DNA from: Bacteroidales bacterium
GTDB taxonomy: Bacteria > Bacteroidota > Bacteroidia > Bacteroidales > P3
DNA: 38,286 nucleotides
Direction: 5' to 3'
Assembly: GCA_900771365.1 (NCBI GenBank)
Contig: CAAGNU010000338.1
Span: 1-38,286 of the forward strand
Of the stretch, positions 32,057 to 38,286 are shown in pieces. The position numbers and the translations under genes are program-made. Below the pieces are notes generated by a model, which was not told where the DNA came from, ran no database searches, and saw only the letters and a program-made list of their open reading frames with translations. The stretch's first letter is position 1; the number at the start of each line of letters is the position of its first letter.

Positions 32057-32938
32057 TCAATAGGTCATTTTCTTGAGTCTGTGGCCAGACCACCATACGA
32101 GGATGGCAAGGGGGATGGCCTGCAGGGCGATGCAAACCCATAAGATGGTGCGGGTGGCGGCAATAGGATCCATCTCGGCAAGGTTGAAGCGAGTAAGGAG
32201 CGACTCAAAGTCGGTGTTGACAGCCCATATGCCGAAGAGGGGCGTGAGGATGAGCTGTAGGACGAAGGAGATGAGCCACAGCCAGAGGAAGGTGGAGAGA
32301 ATCTTATGGCGCTTGAAGATGGTGTTGGTGAAGAAGAATACGGCGGCGTTGAGCCAGAGGTCGAGGATAATAAGGACAGCAATCAGCACCATGCCGCTAC
32401 CCCAGAACCATTTGGCATAGTAGTAGGGCGACATGCCGTTAATAACGCCTGTTCCATTCACCACCTCATCGGTTACAGCCTGAAGCATATCGCACTGCCA
32501 GAGCCAGGCCTGATAGGGGCCGAAGGGAAGGGCGGTGAGTAAGAGGTCGAGCAGCAGGCTGGCACCGAGGCAGAGCAGTGGGCAGACAAAGAAGGTGAAG
32601 AGCGACATGCTGAGGAATTTTTCCAGCTTGGAGGCGGGGAGCATGGCGAAGTAGATGCCCTCGTTGGTGAGGTTGCAGGTGCGGTAGAGTCGTGCGGGGG
32701 TGACGATGGCGGCGAGGGTGACGACACCCCATATCATGCAGCAGCGAATCTCGGAGGTTATAGGCACAGGCTCATCGAAGAGGCCCGTGATGACCCACCA
32801 GAAGAGCCCTATGGCCAAGGGCAGGAGGGTGATGATGAGGAGGGTGGTGCCGGCGTGGGACCAGATATTACGGAAGTCCTTGGCGACCAGCTTGGTGAAG
32901 CGGTCCCAGGAGAAGGTGTTATTGATGAAGTTTTCCAT
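32057..32938 (-). CDS. ABC-2-like membrane permease subunit (second)
   Basis: The 293-residue protein has about six to seven hydrophobic segments: TTLLIITLLPLAIGLFWWVI, MIWGVVTLAAIVTP, LFTFFVCPLLCLGASLLLDLL, WGSGMVLIAVLIILDLWLNAAVFFF, ILSTFLWLWLISFVLQLIL and ILWVCIALQAIPLAILVWW. It begins MENFINNTFSWDRFTKLVAKDFRN, which resembles the N-terminus of its upstream neighbour (MQNSFSFQRFRKVLRKDFHR), so the two are diverged paralogues, probably a heterodimeric transmembrane pair. The ATPase encoded two genes upstream should energise them. The substrate is unknown; YtrA-linked transporters respond to cell-wall antibiotics in other phyla. Confidence 0.82.
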   Translation of the reverse strand: MENFINNTFSWDRFTKLVAKDFRNIWSHAGTTLLIITLLPLAIGLFWWVITGLFDEPVPITSEIRCCMIWGVVTLAAIVTPARLYRTCNLTNEGIYFAMLPASKLEKFLSMSLFTFFVCPLLCLGASLLLDLLLTALPFGPYQAWLWQCDMLQAVTDEVVNGTGVINGMSPYYYAKWFWGSGMVLIAVLIILDLWLNAAVFFFTNTIFKRHKILSTFLWLWLISFVLQLILTPLFGIWAVNTDFESLLTRFNLAEMDPIAATRTILWVCIALQAIPLAILVWWSGHRLKKMTY

Positions 32939-33012
32939 TGATGATTTGATTTTTTTGATTTTCTTTTTTTATATAGCGGGATGGCTTTTATAGCTTTGAT
33001 GGCGGGGATGGA

Positions 33013-33714
33013 TTAATAGCATTGGCGGCGGAGCCTTCTGATGCTAATCCAGGCCACAAGGGCGCAGCCCAGCAGCAGCACGGCCGAGGTGACGGCGGCA
33101 AGGTAGGACCACTCATTGCACAGAATGAAGGTGATGGCAGCCGTAAGAAGGATGACAACGACCAAGAAGAGCACATAGCGGAGCGCATTGCTGCGGCCAT
33201 AGCACTGCATACCGAAAGCAAGGAACATGTAAGCCATGCCAAAAAGCGCAGCTGAGAGAACCAGCATCACATTGACAAAGTGGACTCCGCCTTCCATCTG
33301 CCAGAGAAACTGCTCGGTAGGGATGAACGGGAGCAGCACCAACAGGGTGTCTATCGCCACGGCCAAAAGGCCTGTGAGCAGCGGTGCAACCAAGAACGAG
33401 ACCACAAATATGGAGGCATACTTCTCGGCAGCCGTGGCGGGCAGCATGGCGAAATGAATGCCCTGCTGGGGATGCGTGCAGCCCTTGCAGATGACGCTCC
33501 ATGACAATGTCGAAGCAACGACGATAAGGATGAAGAACTCAGTGACACGGTCGCTGAGATGCACCAAGTGATCCTCGTTCATGGCCGCACAGGAGAGCAA
33601 ATAGACGGTCATCGCTAAGGCCAAGCCCACCAGCAGACGCGGCTGGGAGAAGAGCCTATGGAAGTCCTTGCGGAGCACTTTGCGAAAACGCTGGAATGAG
33701 AAACTGTTTTGCAT
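33013..33714 (-). CDS. ABC-2-like membrane permease subunit (first)
   Basis: This 233-residue, six-helix membrane protein includes LLVGLALAMTVYLLSCAA, FFILIVVASTLSWSVI, IFVVSFLVAPLLTGLLAVAIDTLLVLL, VNVMLVLSAALFGMAYMFLAF and VLFLVVVILLTAAITFIL. A conserved-looking TLSWSVICKGCTHPQQGIHFAMLPATAAEKYAS segment lies between helices 2 and 3; the second permease has the matching YRTCNLTNEGIYFAMLPASKLEKFLS, supporting common origin. It lies 56 bp after the ATPase gene and 74 bp before the second permease gene. Confidence 0.8.
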   Translation of the reverse strand: MQNSFSFQRFRKVLRKDFHRLFSQPRLLVGLALAMTVYLLSCAAMNEDHLVHLSDRVTEFFILIVVASTLSWSVICKGCTHPQQGIHFAMLPATAAEKYASIFVVSFLVAPLLTGLLAVAIDTLLVLLPFIPTEQFLWQMEGGVHFVNVMLVLSAALFGMAYMFLAFGMQCYGRSNALRYVLFLVVVILLTAAITFILCNEWSYLAAVTSAVLLLGCALVAWISIRRLRRQCY

Positions 33715-33770
33715 GATTTCTATTTTTGTTGAGGCTTCTATAATTGATAGAAATCCTATTCTTGCTATGA

Positions 33771-34601
33771 TTATTTAGAAAAGAGCTCTTTGATGAGGGC
33801 GCGGTTGTGGAGGACGGCATTAAAAAGACCTTCGATATTCACCTGGCTCTCACGGCCGTCGCGGTTGACGCAGACGTTCATATAGCCGCCAGGGAGCTGC
33901 TCGGAGTAGAGAGCCTCGGGGTCGGCGGCGGTGTCGTAGTTGAAGGAGAGCTTGCTGGTGATGGCCTCGATGCTGGCGTTGAGCATCACGTCGTCGTGGT
34001 TGAGGATGATGATAGGGTCGATGAGGTTCTCGACGTCCTTGACCTGGTGGGTGGAGATGATGATGGTGGTGCCCTCCTGCATACGCTTGGAGAGGATGGT
34101 GCGGAAGTCGGACTTAGAAGGGATGTCGAGGCCGTTAGTCGGCTCGTCGAGAAGCACATAGTCCGTGCCGAGGGAGAGTGCGCAGGCGATGAGCGACTTC
34201 TTCTGCTGGCCGTAGCTCATCTCCTTGAACTTGCGGTCGGGCTCGACCTGCATCTCCTGCATGAGGTGGAGGAAGGTGCCGTAGGCGTAGTTGGGATAGA
34301 AGGGCGCCAGCTCACCGACGTAGCTCTTGGGGGTGCTGTTGTCGGGCAGGGTGACGGCGTCGGGGAGGAAGACTAAGTTCTGTAAGAACTGGGGCAGGCG
34401 GTCGAAGCTTGCCATGCCATCCACCATGCAGAAGCCCGCCTGGGGTCTCTGGAGTCCGCTGATAATCTTCAAGAGGGTGGTCTTGCCCACGCCGTTTTCG
34501 CCAAGGAGGCCGTAGATATTGCCAGGCTCAAAAGTGAGGCTGATGTTGTGAAAAACGGGCGTTTTCTTGTAGCTGAAGTCTAAATTTCTAATTTCTATCA
34601 T
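33771..34601 (-). CDS. ABC transporter ATP-binding protein
   Basis: The 276-residue ATPase starts at MIEIRNLDFSYKK; the frame is open 63 codons further upstream, but that part covers the promoter and operator. Motifs are Walker A GENGVGKTT (34-42), a signature MSYGQ (128-132) in place of LSGGQ, Walker B YVLLDEP (148-154), D-loop NGLD and H-loop His185 in STHQ. It drives the two membrane proteins encoded downstream. As the first gene of the operon ATPase / permease / permease / lipoprotein / GntR, it is probably repressed by the GntR protein through the palindrome upstream. Confidence 0.92.
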   Translation of the reverse strand: MIEIRNLDFSYKKTPVFHNISLTFEPGNIYGLLGENGVGKTTLLKIISGLQRPQAGFCMVDGMASFDRLPQFLQNLVFLPDAVTLPDNSTPKSYVGELAPFYPNYAYGTFLHLMQEMQVEPDRKFKEMSYGQQKKSLIACALSLGTDYVLLDEPTNGLDIPSKSDFRTILSKRMQEGTTIIISTHQVKDVENLIDPIIILNHDDVMLNASIEAITSKLSFNYDTAADPEALYSEQLPGGYMNVCVNRDGRESQVNIEGLFNAVLHNRALIKELFSK

Positions 34602-34670
34602 AATGTCGTATGTTATATTGTTTGCGTTTAAAATATTATTTATCTGTGTGTTATCTGTATTATTGTTTAT

Positions 34671-34692
34671 GTGTATTAGTTTTCTAATACAC
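34671..34692. promoter_or_regulatory. Palindromic operator, probably for the GntR/YtrA-type regulator
   Basis: The perfect arms GTGTATTAG (34671-34679) and CTAATACAC (34684-34692) flank four T. The GT...AC ends and TA-rich centre resemble operators of the YtrA subfamily. The site begins 2 bp downstream of the -7 box, so it covers the predicted transcription start. Confidence 0.75.
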
Positions 34693-34694
34693 TG

Positions 34695-34725
34695 CAAATG
34701 TAATACATTTTTCTGACATGGCAAA
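34695..34725 (-). promoter_or_regulatory. Bacteroidetes-type promoter of the ABC/GntR operon
   Basis: On the minus strand TTTG (34722-34725) and TACATTTG (34695-34702) are 19 bp apart, a full consensus match. The operator palindrome lies immediately downstream. The leader would be about 90 nt. Confidence 0.8.
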
Positions 34726-34918
34726 TTTTTTTTCGCATTTCGGCAAAATTTAACATTTCGCACCTCGAAAATCCGCCTCGGAAAAAGCACAAGTAAAAAA
34801 TAATCAGAAAATATTTCACAAATTTATACAATAATATAAAGCAAACGTCGTTTATAGGATTTATATAGCGTGATTTCGCTATTGAAATAATGAATATAAA
34901 AAAATAACAATACACATT
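34726..34918. other. AT-rich divergent intergenic stretch upstream of the wzz-like gene
   Basis: No gene is seen. It contains TTTAACATTTCG at 34749-34760, which matches the border of the 201-bp element (as at 3234-3245 of copy A) without its body, and a small hairpin ATAGCG/CGCTAT (34865-34870 and 34877-34882). No consensus promoter for the plus-strand polysaccharide operon was found. Confidence 0.4.
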
Positions 34919-35809
34919 ATGGCAGAAAAATCTTTCGGCAACAGCTACGACCACAACGCCACCCGCCGCTTCTTCGGCAAATGGTGGAAACTGCTCCTCT
35001 GGGTCTTCATCCTCGCCCTCGTCGGCTCCGTGGTGGTCTCGCTCTGCATCACCAAGCGGTATAAGTCCACGGCTATCCTCTTCCCCACCAACTCCAACCG
35101 CCTGAGCAAGGCCATCATGGACTACCACTACAGCCTCGACTTCATGGACTACGGCATCGAGCGCGACTGCGAGTACTGCATCCAGATACTCCTCTCCGAA
35201 TCGATGGAGCGCGATGTCTGCAACCGCTTCAACCTCATGGAGCACTACGGCATCAGCCCCGACGACCCCATCAAGATGTTCAAGCTCCACGAGCAGTACC
35301 GCGGCAACGTGAACGTGAAGCGCACCGAATACCTCGGCGTCGAAGTCTCCGTGCTCGACGTCGACCCACAGTGGGCTGCCGATATGGCCAACTTCATCGC
35401 AGCCAACTACGACTCCGTGTGCCATCGTATCCACCATGCCCGTGCCTGCAACGCAGCCGAGATAATGAAAGGTGTGTGCGACAGCCTCGGCCTTGAGATA
35501 CAGCTTCTCCAGGACAGCCTCAAGCGCAACCCCCAGTACAGCCTCGGTCTCACCCAGCTCATCAATGAGAAATGCCACGAGCTCGCCGACCTCCAGACCC
35601 GCGCCGCTCAGACCAAGGTGGATATGAACGAGAGCGTGAGCTACAAGTTCCTCCTCGACGAGGCCGTGGCCTCCGACAAGAAGGCCTATCCCAAGCGTGC
35701 CGTCATCGTGGCCCTCGGCACCTTCGGCGCCCTCGTGATGTGCATCCTCATCCTCCTGCTCCTCGACTATGCCAAAAAGGAGGACGAGCCCACCCCCGTA
35801 GAAGAATAA
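34919..35809 (+). CDS. Wzz-like polysaccharide chain-length determinant
   Basis: The 296-residue protein has the layout of Wzz/PCP proteins: a cytoplasmic N-terminus, TM1 (about 24-44, KLLLWVFILALVGSVVVSLCI), a periplasmic domain that is largely helical (YKSTAILFP just after TM1, and VSVLDVDPQWAADMANFIAANYDSV, typical of the family), and TM2 near the C-terminus (about 262-283). No kinase domain is attached. It should set polymer length together with the polymerase or ligase encoded 25 bp downstream. Confidence 0.85.
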   Translation: MAEKSFGNSYDHNATRRFFGKWWKLLLWVFILALVGSVVVSLCITKRYKSTAILFPTNSNRLSKAIMDYHYSLDFMDYGIERDCEYCIQILLSESMERDVCNRFNLMEHYGISPDDPIKMFKLHEQYRGNVNVKRTEYLGVEVSVLDVDPQWAADMANFIAANYDSVCHRIHHARACNAAEIMKGVCDSLGLEIQLLQDSLKRNPQYSLGLTQLINEKCHELADLQTRAAQTKVDMNESVSYKFLLDEAVASDKKAYPKRAVIVALGTFGALVMCILILLLLDYAKKEDEPTPVEE

Positions 35810-35834
35810 CCATCTCCTTTCCTATACCATATAT

Positions 35835-37349
35835 ATGGCGCTCCTGAACTGGCTCAAGAAGAACAAAATTGCCGTCATCGCTATCGTGCTGACGCTCTGC
35901 TTCGCCGTGGCCAATTCGGTCCTCCTCCTCAAAGACTTCTACTATCTCTCCCTCCTTCCCCTTGCGGGGCTGGTGCTGCTGCTCTTCATCACCAAGTTCG
36001 AGACAGGACTCCTCTGCATGGCGCTTCTCACCCCCTTCGCTATCGACATGGCGCTCTTCCCCAAGATGGAGCTCTCCATGCCTGTGGAGCCGATGATGAT
36101 ACTCTTCACGCTGATGTTCTTCTTCCGCGTGCTCGCCAGCCGCAGCTACGACACCCGCCTCCTGCGCCATCCCGTGACCCTCGCCCTCCTCGCCTCGCTG
36201 GCCTGGATGCTCATCACCTCCTGCACCTCGTCGATACCCCTCGTGTCGTTCAAATACCTGCTGGCCCGCATCTGGTTCGTGGCGCCCTTCTTCTTCGCCG
36301 CAGCCCAGATCTTCCGCGACAAGAGCCGCATACGCCAGTTCTTCTGGTGCTACGCCATAGGTCTCATCGCCGTCGTGGCCATCGCTACCGCCAAGACCGT
36401 GGGCAACTTCAGCGACCTCCAGACCCTCCACCGCGTCATGAAGCCCTTCTACAACGACCACACCGCCTACGGCTGCTGCATAGCCCTCTTCCTTCCAGCC
36501 GCCTTCTACTTCATCTTCAGCCGCAACAGCAAAGGCTGGGCTCGCCTCCTCTTCCTCGGCATCTTCGCCCTCCTCGTGGTGGGACTCTTCTTCTCCTACT
36601 GCCGCGCGGCATGGCTCAGCGTGCTCGGCGCCATAGGTGTCTACGTGCTCATCCGCATGGGCATGAAGGTGAAATGGATGGCCCTCCTCTTCGCCCTTGG
36701 CGTAGGCCTCTTCTTCACCTACCAGAGCGACGTCATCTACAAGCTCGGCAAGAACCATCAGGACTCCTCCTACGACCTCCAAGGCCAAATCAAGTCCATC
36801 TCCAACATCTCCACGGACGCCAGCAACCTCGAACGCCTCAACCGTTGGGCCTCGGCTTTCCGCATGTGGAAAGAAGACCCCATCCTCGGCTGCGGCCCCG
36901 GCACCTACCAGTTCCTCTATGCCAGCTATCAGCGCTCCTACCAGCTCTCCACCATCAGCACCAACGCTGGCAACCTCGGCAACGCTCATAGCGAATACAT
37001 AGGCCCTCTCACCGAGCAGGGCGTGCCTGGCGTGGCTCTCGTGGTCTGCATCTTCATGACCACCTTCGCCACAGGTGTGCGCGTCTACCGCACAGCCAAA
37101 GACAGGGTCACGGCCAACATGGCCCTCGCCTTCACCCTCAGCCTCCTCACCTATTACATTCACGGCTTCTTCAACAACTTCCTCGACACCGATAAGCTCT
37201 CGGTGCCTTTCTGGGCCTTTACCGCCGTAATCGTCGCACTCGACGTATACAGCGAGAAGAACAGCCCCGAAGCATCCGAACCCCTCGAGGAAGCGCCACG
37301 CAAGGCAGCCTCGCACGAGGACGCCCCTCAACCCCCAAGCCACAAATAA
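35835..37349 (+). CDS. O-antigen ligase / Wzy polymerase-like membrane protein
   Basis: The 504-residue protein has about 11-12 transmembrane segments and the large periplasmic loop typical of Wzy/WaaL proteins. The Wzy_C region holds FFSYCRAAWLSVLGAIGVY (the S-x-x-R-x-A/G-W-L motif), then ERLNRWASAFRMWKEDPILGCGPGTYQFLY and NAHSEYIGPLTEQGVPG (conserved His in the H-S/N-x-Y-x-x-x-L-x-E-x-G motif). It either polymerises repeat units or transfers polymer to an acceptor; sequence alone does not tell which. The C-terminal tail (about 475-504) is charged and cytoplasmic. It is flanked by the Wzz-like and NlpC/P60 genes in one operon. Confidence 0.9.
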   Translation: MALLNWLKKNKIAVIAIVLTLCFAVANSVLLLKDFYYLSLLPLAGLVLLLFITKFETGLLCMALLTPFAIDMALFPKMELSMPVEPMMILFTLMFFFRVLASRSYDTRLLRHPVTLALLASLAWMLITSCTSSIPLVSFKYLLARIWFVAPFFFAAAQIFRDKSRIRQFFWCYAIGLIAVVAIATAKTVGNFSDLQTLHRVMKPFYNDHTAYGCCIALFLPAAFYFIFSRNSKGWARLLFLGIFALLVVGLFFSYCRAAWLSVLGAIGVYVLIRMGMKVKWMALLFALGVGLFFTYQSDVIYKLGKNHQDSSYDLQGQIKSISNISTDASNLERLNRWASAFRMWKEDPILGCGPGTYQFLYASYQRSYQLSTISTNAGNLGNAHSEYIGPLTEQGVPGVALVVCIFMTTFATGVRVYRTAKDRVTANMALAFTLSLLTYYIHGFFNNFLDTDKLSVPFWAFTAVIVALDVYSEKNSPEASEPLEEAPRKAASHEDAPQPPSHK

Positions 37350-37357
37350 ACCGCAGC

Positions 37358-37933
37358 ATGAATATCCAACGCAAACTCATACTCACCTGCCTCCTGTGCC
37401 TCCTCGGCATCACCGCCACGGCCCAGAGCCACGACTCCGTGATCATCCCCACCCTGCAGCAGGCTATCGACAGCATCATGTCCGAACCCGACACAGCCGA
37501 CCTCCTCATCGATGAGGCACGCAAGCACCTCGGCGCACCCTATCACTACGGCGGCAAAGGTCCCCACAGCTTCGACTGTGCAGGCTTCGCCCGCTACTGC
37601 TACCTCAAGTTCGGCATCACCCTGCCCCCAAGCAGCGGCGCTCAGTACGGCGTAGGCCGCCGCATCAAGAAACGCACCGACCTGCAGCGCGGCGACCTCG
37701 TCTTCTTCCAAGGCCGCTCCGGCAAAGGCGGCGTAGGCCACACCGGCATCGTTACCGAGGTGGACACCAATACGGGCGTCTTCCGCTTCATCCATGCCGC
37801 CACCTCCACGGGCGTCATCCACTCCTACTCCACCGAGGCCTACTACTCCCGCCGCTATATCGGCGCCACACGCATCCTCGGCAACCGCCAAAAGCCCGAA
37901 GACCCGCTCCCCTCCCGCAGCGCAAAACGCTAA
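37358..37933 (+). CDS. Secreted NlpC/P60 cysteine peptidase (peptidoglycan hydrolase)
   Basis: The 191-residue protein has a signal peptide (MNIQRKLILTCLLCLLGITATAQ). The NlpC/P60 domain begins at LIDEARKHLGAPYHYGGKGP. It has the catalytic Cys in FDCAGFARY, the catalytic His in GVGHTGIVTE and a polar third residue in FIHAAT. Such enzymes cut the gamma-D-Glu to diamino-acid bond of peptide stems in peptidoglycan. It lies 8 bp after the polymerase/ligase gene, so wall opening may accompany export of the polysaccharide; this link is inference. Confidence 0.93.
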   Translation: MNIQRKLILTCLLCLLGITATAQSHDSVIIPTLQQAIDSIMSEPDTADLLIDEARKHLGAPYHYGGKGPHSFDCAGFARYCYLKFGITLPPSSGAQYGVGRRIKKRTDLQRGDLVFFQGRSGKGGVGHTGIVTEVDTNTGVFRFIHAATSTGVIHSYSTEAYYSRRYIGATRILGNRQKPEDPLPSRSAKR

Positions 37934-38048
37934 CGTCCACCCCGCCCAGCAAGCCTAAGGACCCAACACGATGAAGATGGTATGGGCGGCTGCATAGCGC
38001 CACTTTCCAGCCCTTACATCATTAGGAGAATTTAAGACTTTGAGCAGC

Positions 38049-38249
38049 AAGTGTTAAAATCCAAGGGGCGAAAACTGGCTTCCGGCCATTTTTCTGGACA
38101 AACACCTAACCAGCTACGCCACAGCTACATGGATGCTCCTCCCAGACTTCGCCCATTTTCCGCCTTCGGAGCGGAGCTTGAGCGAAGGAAGAGCGAAGCT
38201 ACGGCGGAGTTTCTCCGACCTTCTTAAGTTCAAGTAACAAATGCAACAA
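38049..38249 (-). repeat. 201-bp dispersed intergenic element, copy D
   Basis: The left border AAGTGTTAAAA (38049-38059) is intact. At the expected distance (38239-38249) AAATGCAACAA keeps 8 of 11 border bases. The four 11-bp units lie at 38168-38211 on the minus strand. About 90% identity to copy A over 170 aligned bases was counted by eye. It occupies most of the gene-free stretch after the NlpC/P60 gene; I see nothing else in 37934-38286. Confidence 0.85.
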
Positions 38250-38286
38250 GTGCTGAAAAAGAGGTGTGAATTTCTTAAAAAAGATA

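Noticed and set aside
33771..34790. A longer ABC ATPase beginning at 34790.
   Set aside because: The extra 63 codons would cover the consensus promoter and operator; the family start is MIEIRNLDFSY at 34601.
35748..37343. A 531-codon open frame antisense to the polymerase/ligase gene.
   Set aside because: Its composition (runs of Glu, Gly, His, Val) is typical of an antisense shadow in GC-rich DNA; the plus-strand protein has clear Wzy_C motifs.

Overview
The window looks like chromosomal DNA of a fairly GC-rich Bacteroidales species. I lean towards a Prevotellaceae-like or related lineage but cannot fix the genus. The evidence is a C-terminal type IX secretion (T9SS) sorting domain, an Oar-like TonB-dependent receptor, a GlsA/GlsB-type glycine-lipid gene pair, Bacteroidetes sigma-type promoters (TTTG, 19-21 bp, TAnnTTTG), no clear Shine-Dalgarno sequences, and a purH-mreB pair. 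No tRNA, rRNA, integrase, transposase or CRISPR array was seen.

Layout. 1-14259, minus strand: a T9SS cargo gene cut by the window edge and the secreted protein gene before it; a nupG / TonB-receptor / MATE transporter block; a SIMPL protein and a YD-like secreted protein; cstA; and a beta-CASP metallo-hydrolase. 14914-18666, plus strand: pfkA, purH and mreB, closed by a strong terminator where mreC would be expected. 18912-23124, minus strand: a lipid and envelope operon (glsA, glsB, engB and a PBP4/DacB homologue whose three catalytic motifs are all altered). 23365-27082, minus strand: a lipoprotein and a two-module M16 protease. 27630-30680, plus strand: a NACHT-TPR STAND ATPase with nearly identical TPR units, then a four-helix-bundle (S23/Avd-like) protein ending in a leucine zipper; 9-bp tandem repeats lie on both sides of the second gene. 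30772-34601, minus strand: an ABC transporter operon with a DUF4097-like lipoprotein and its probable GntR/YtrA-type repressor; a palindromic operator sits at the operon start. 34919-37933, plus strand: Wzz-like, Wzy/O-antigen-ligase-like and NlpC/P60 genes for surface polysaccharide and cell-wall work.

Between operons lies a dispersed repeat. Three copies share an almost fixed 201-bp layout (3232-3432, 27200-27400, 38049-38249), bounded by an 11-bp direct repeat AARTGTTAAAA and carrying four tandem 11-bp units of the form AGCTYCGCYCN. A fourth site (14646-14689) has only the 11-bp array. I do not recognise this element.

The points most worth a second look are the 201-bp element, the apparently inactivated but intact DacB homologue, the NACHT-TPR/four-helix-bundle locus as a possible defence island, and the mosaic T9SS cargo gene. 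All functional assignments come from reading motifs; no database search was run.
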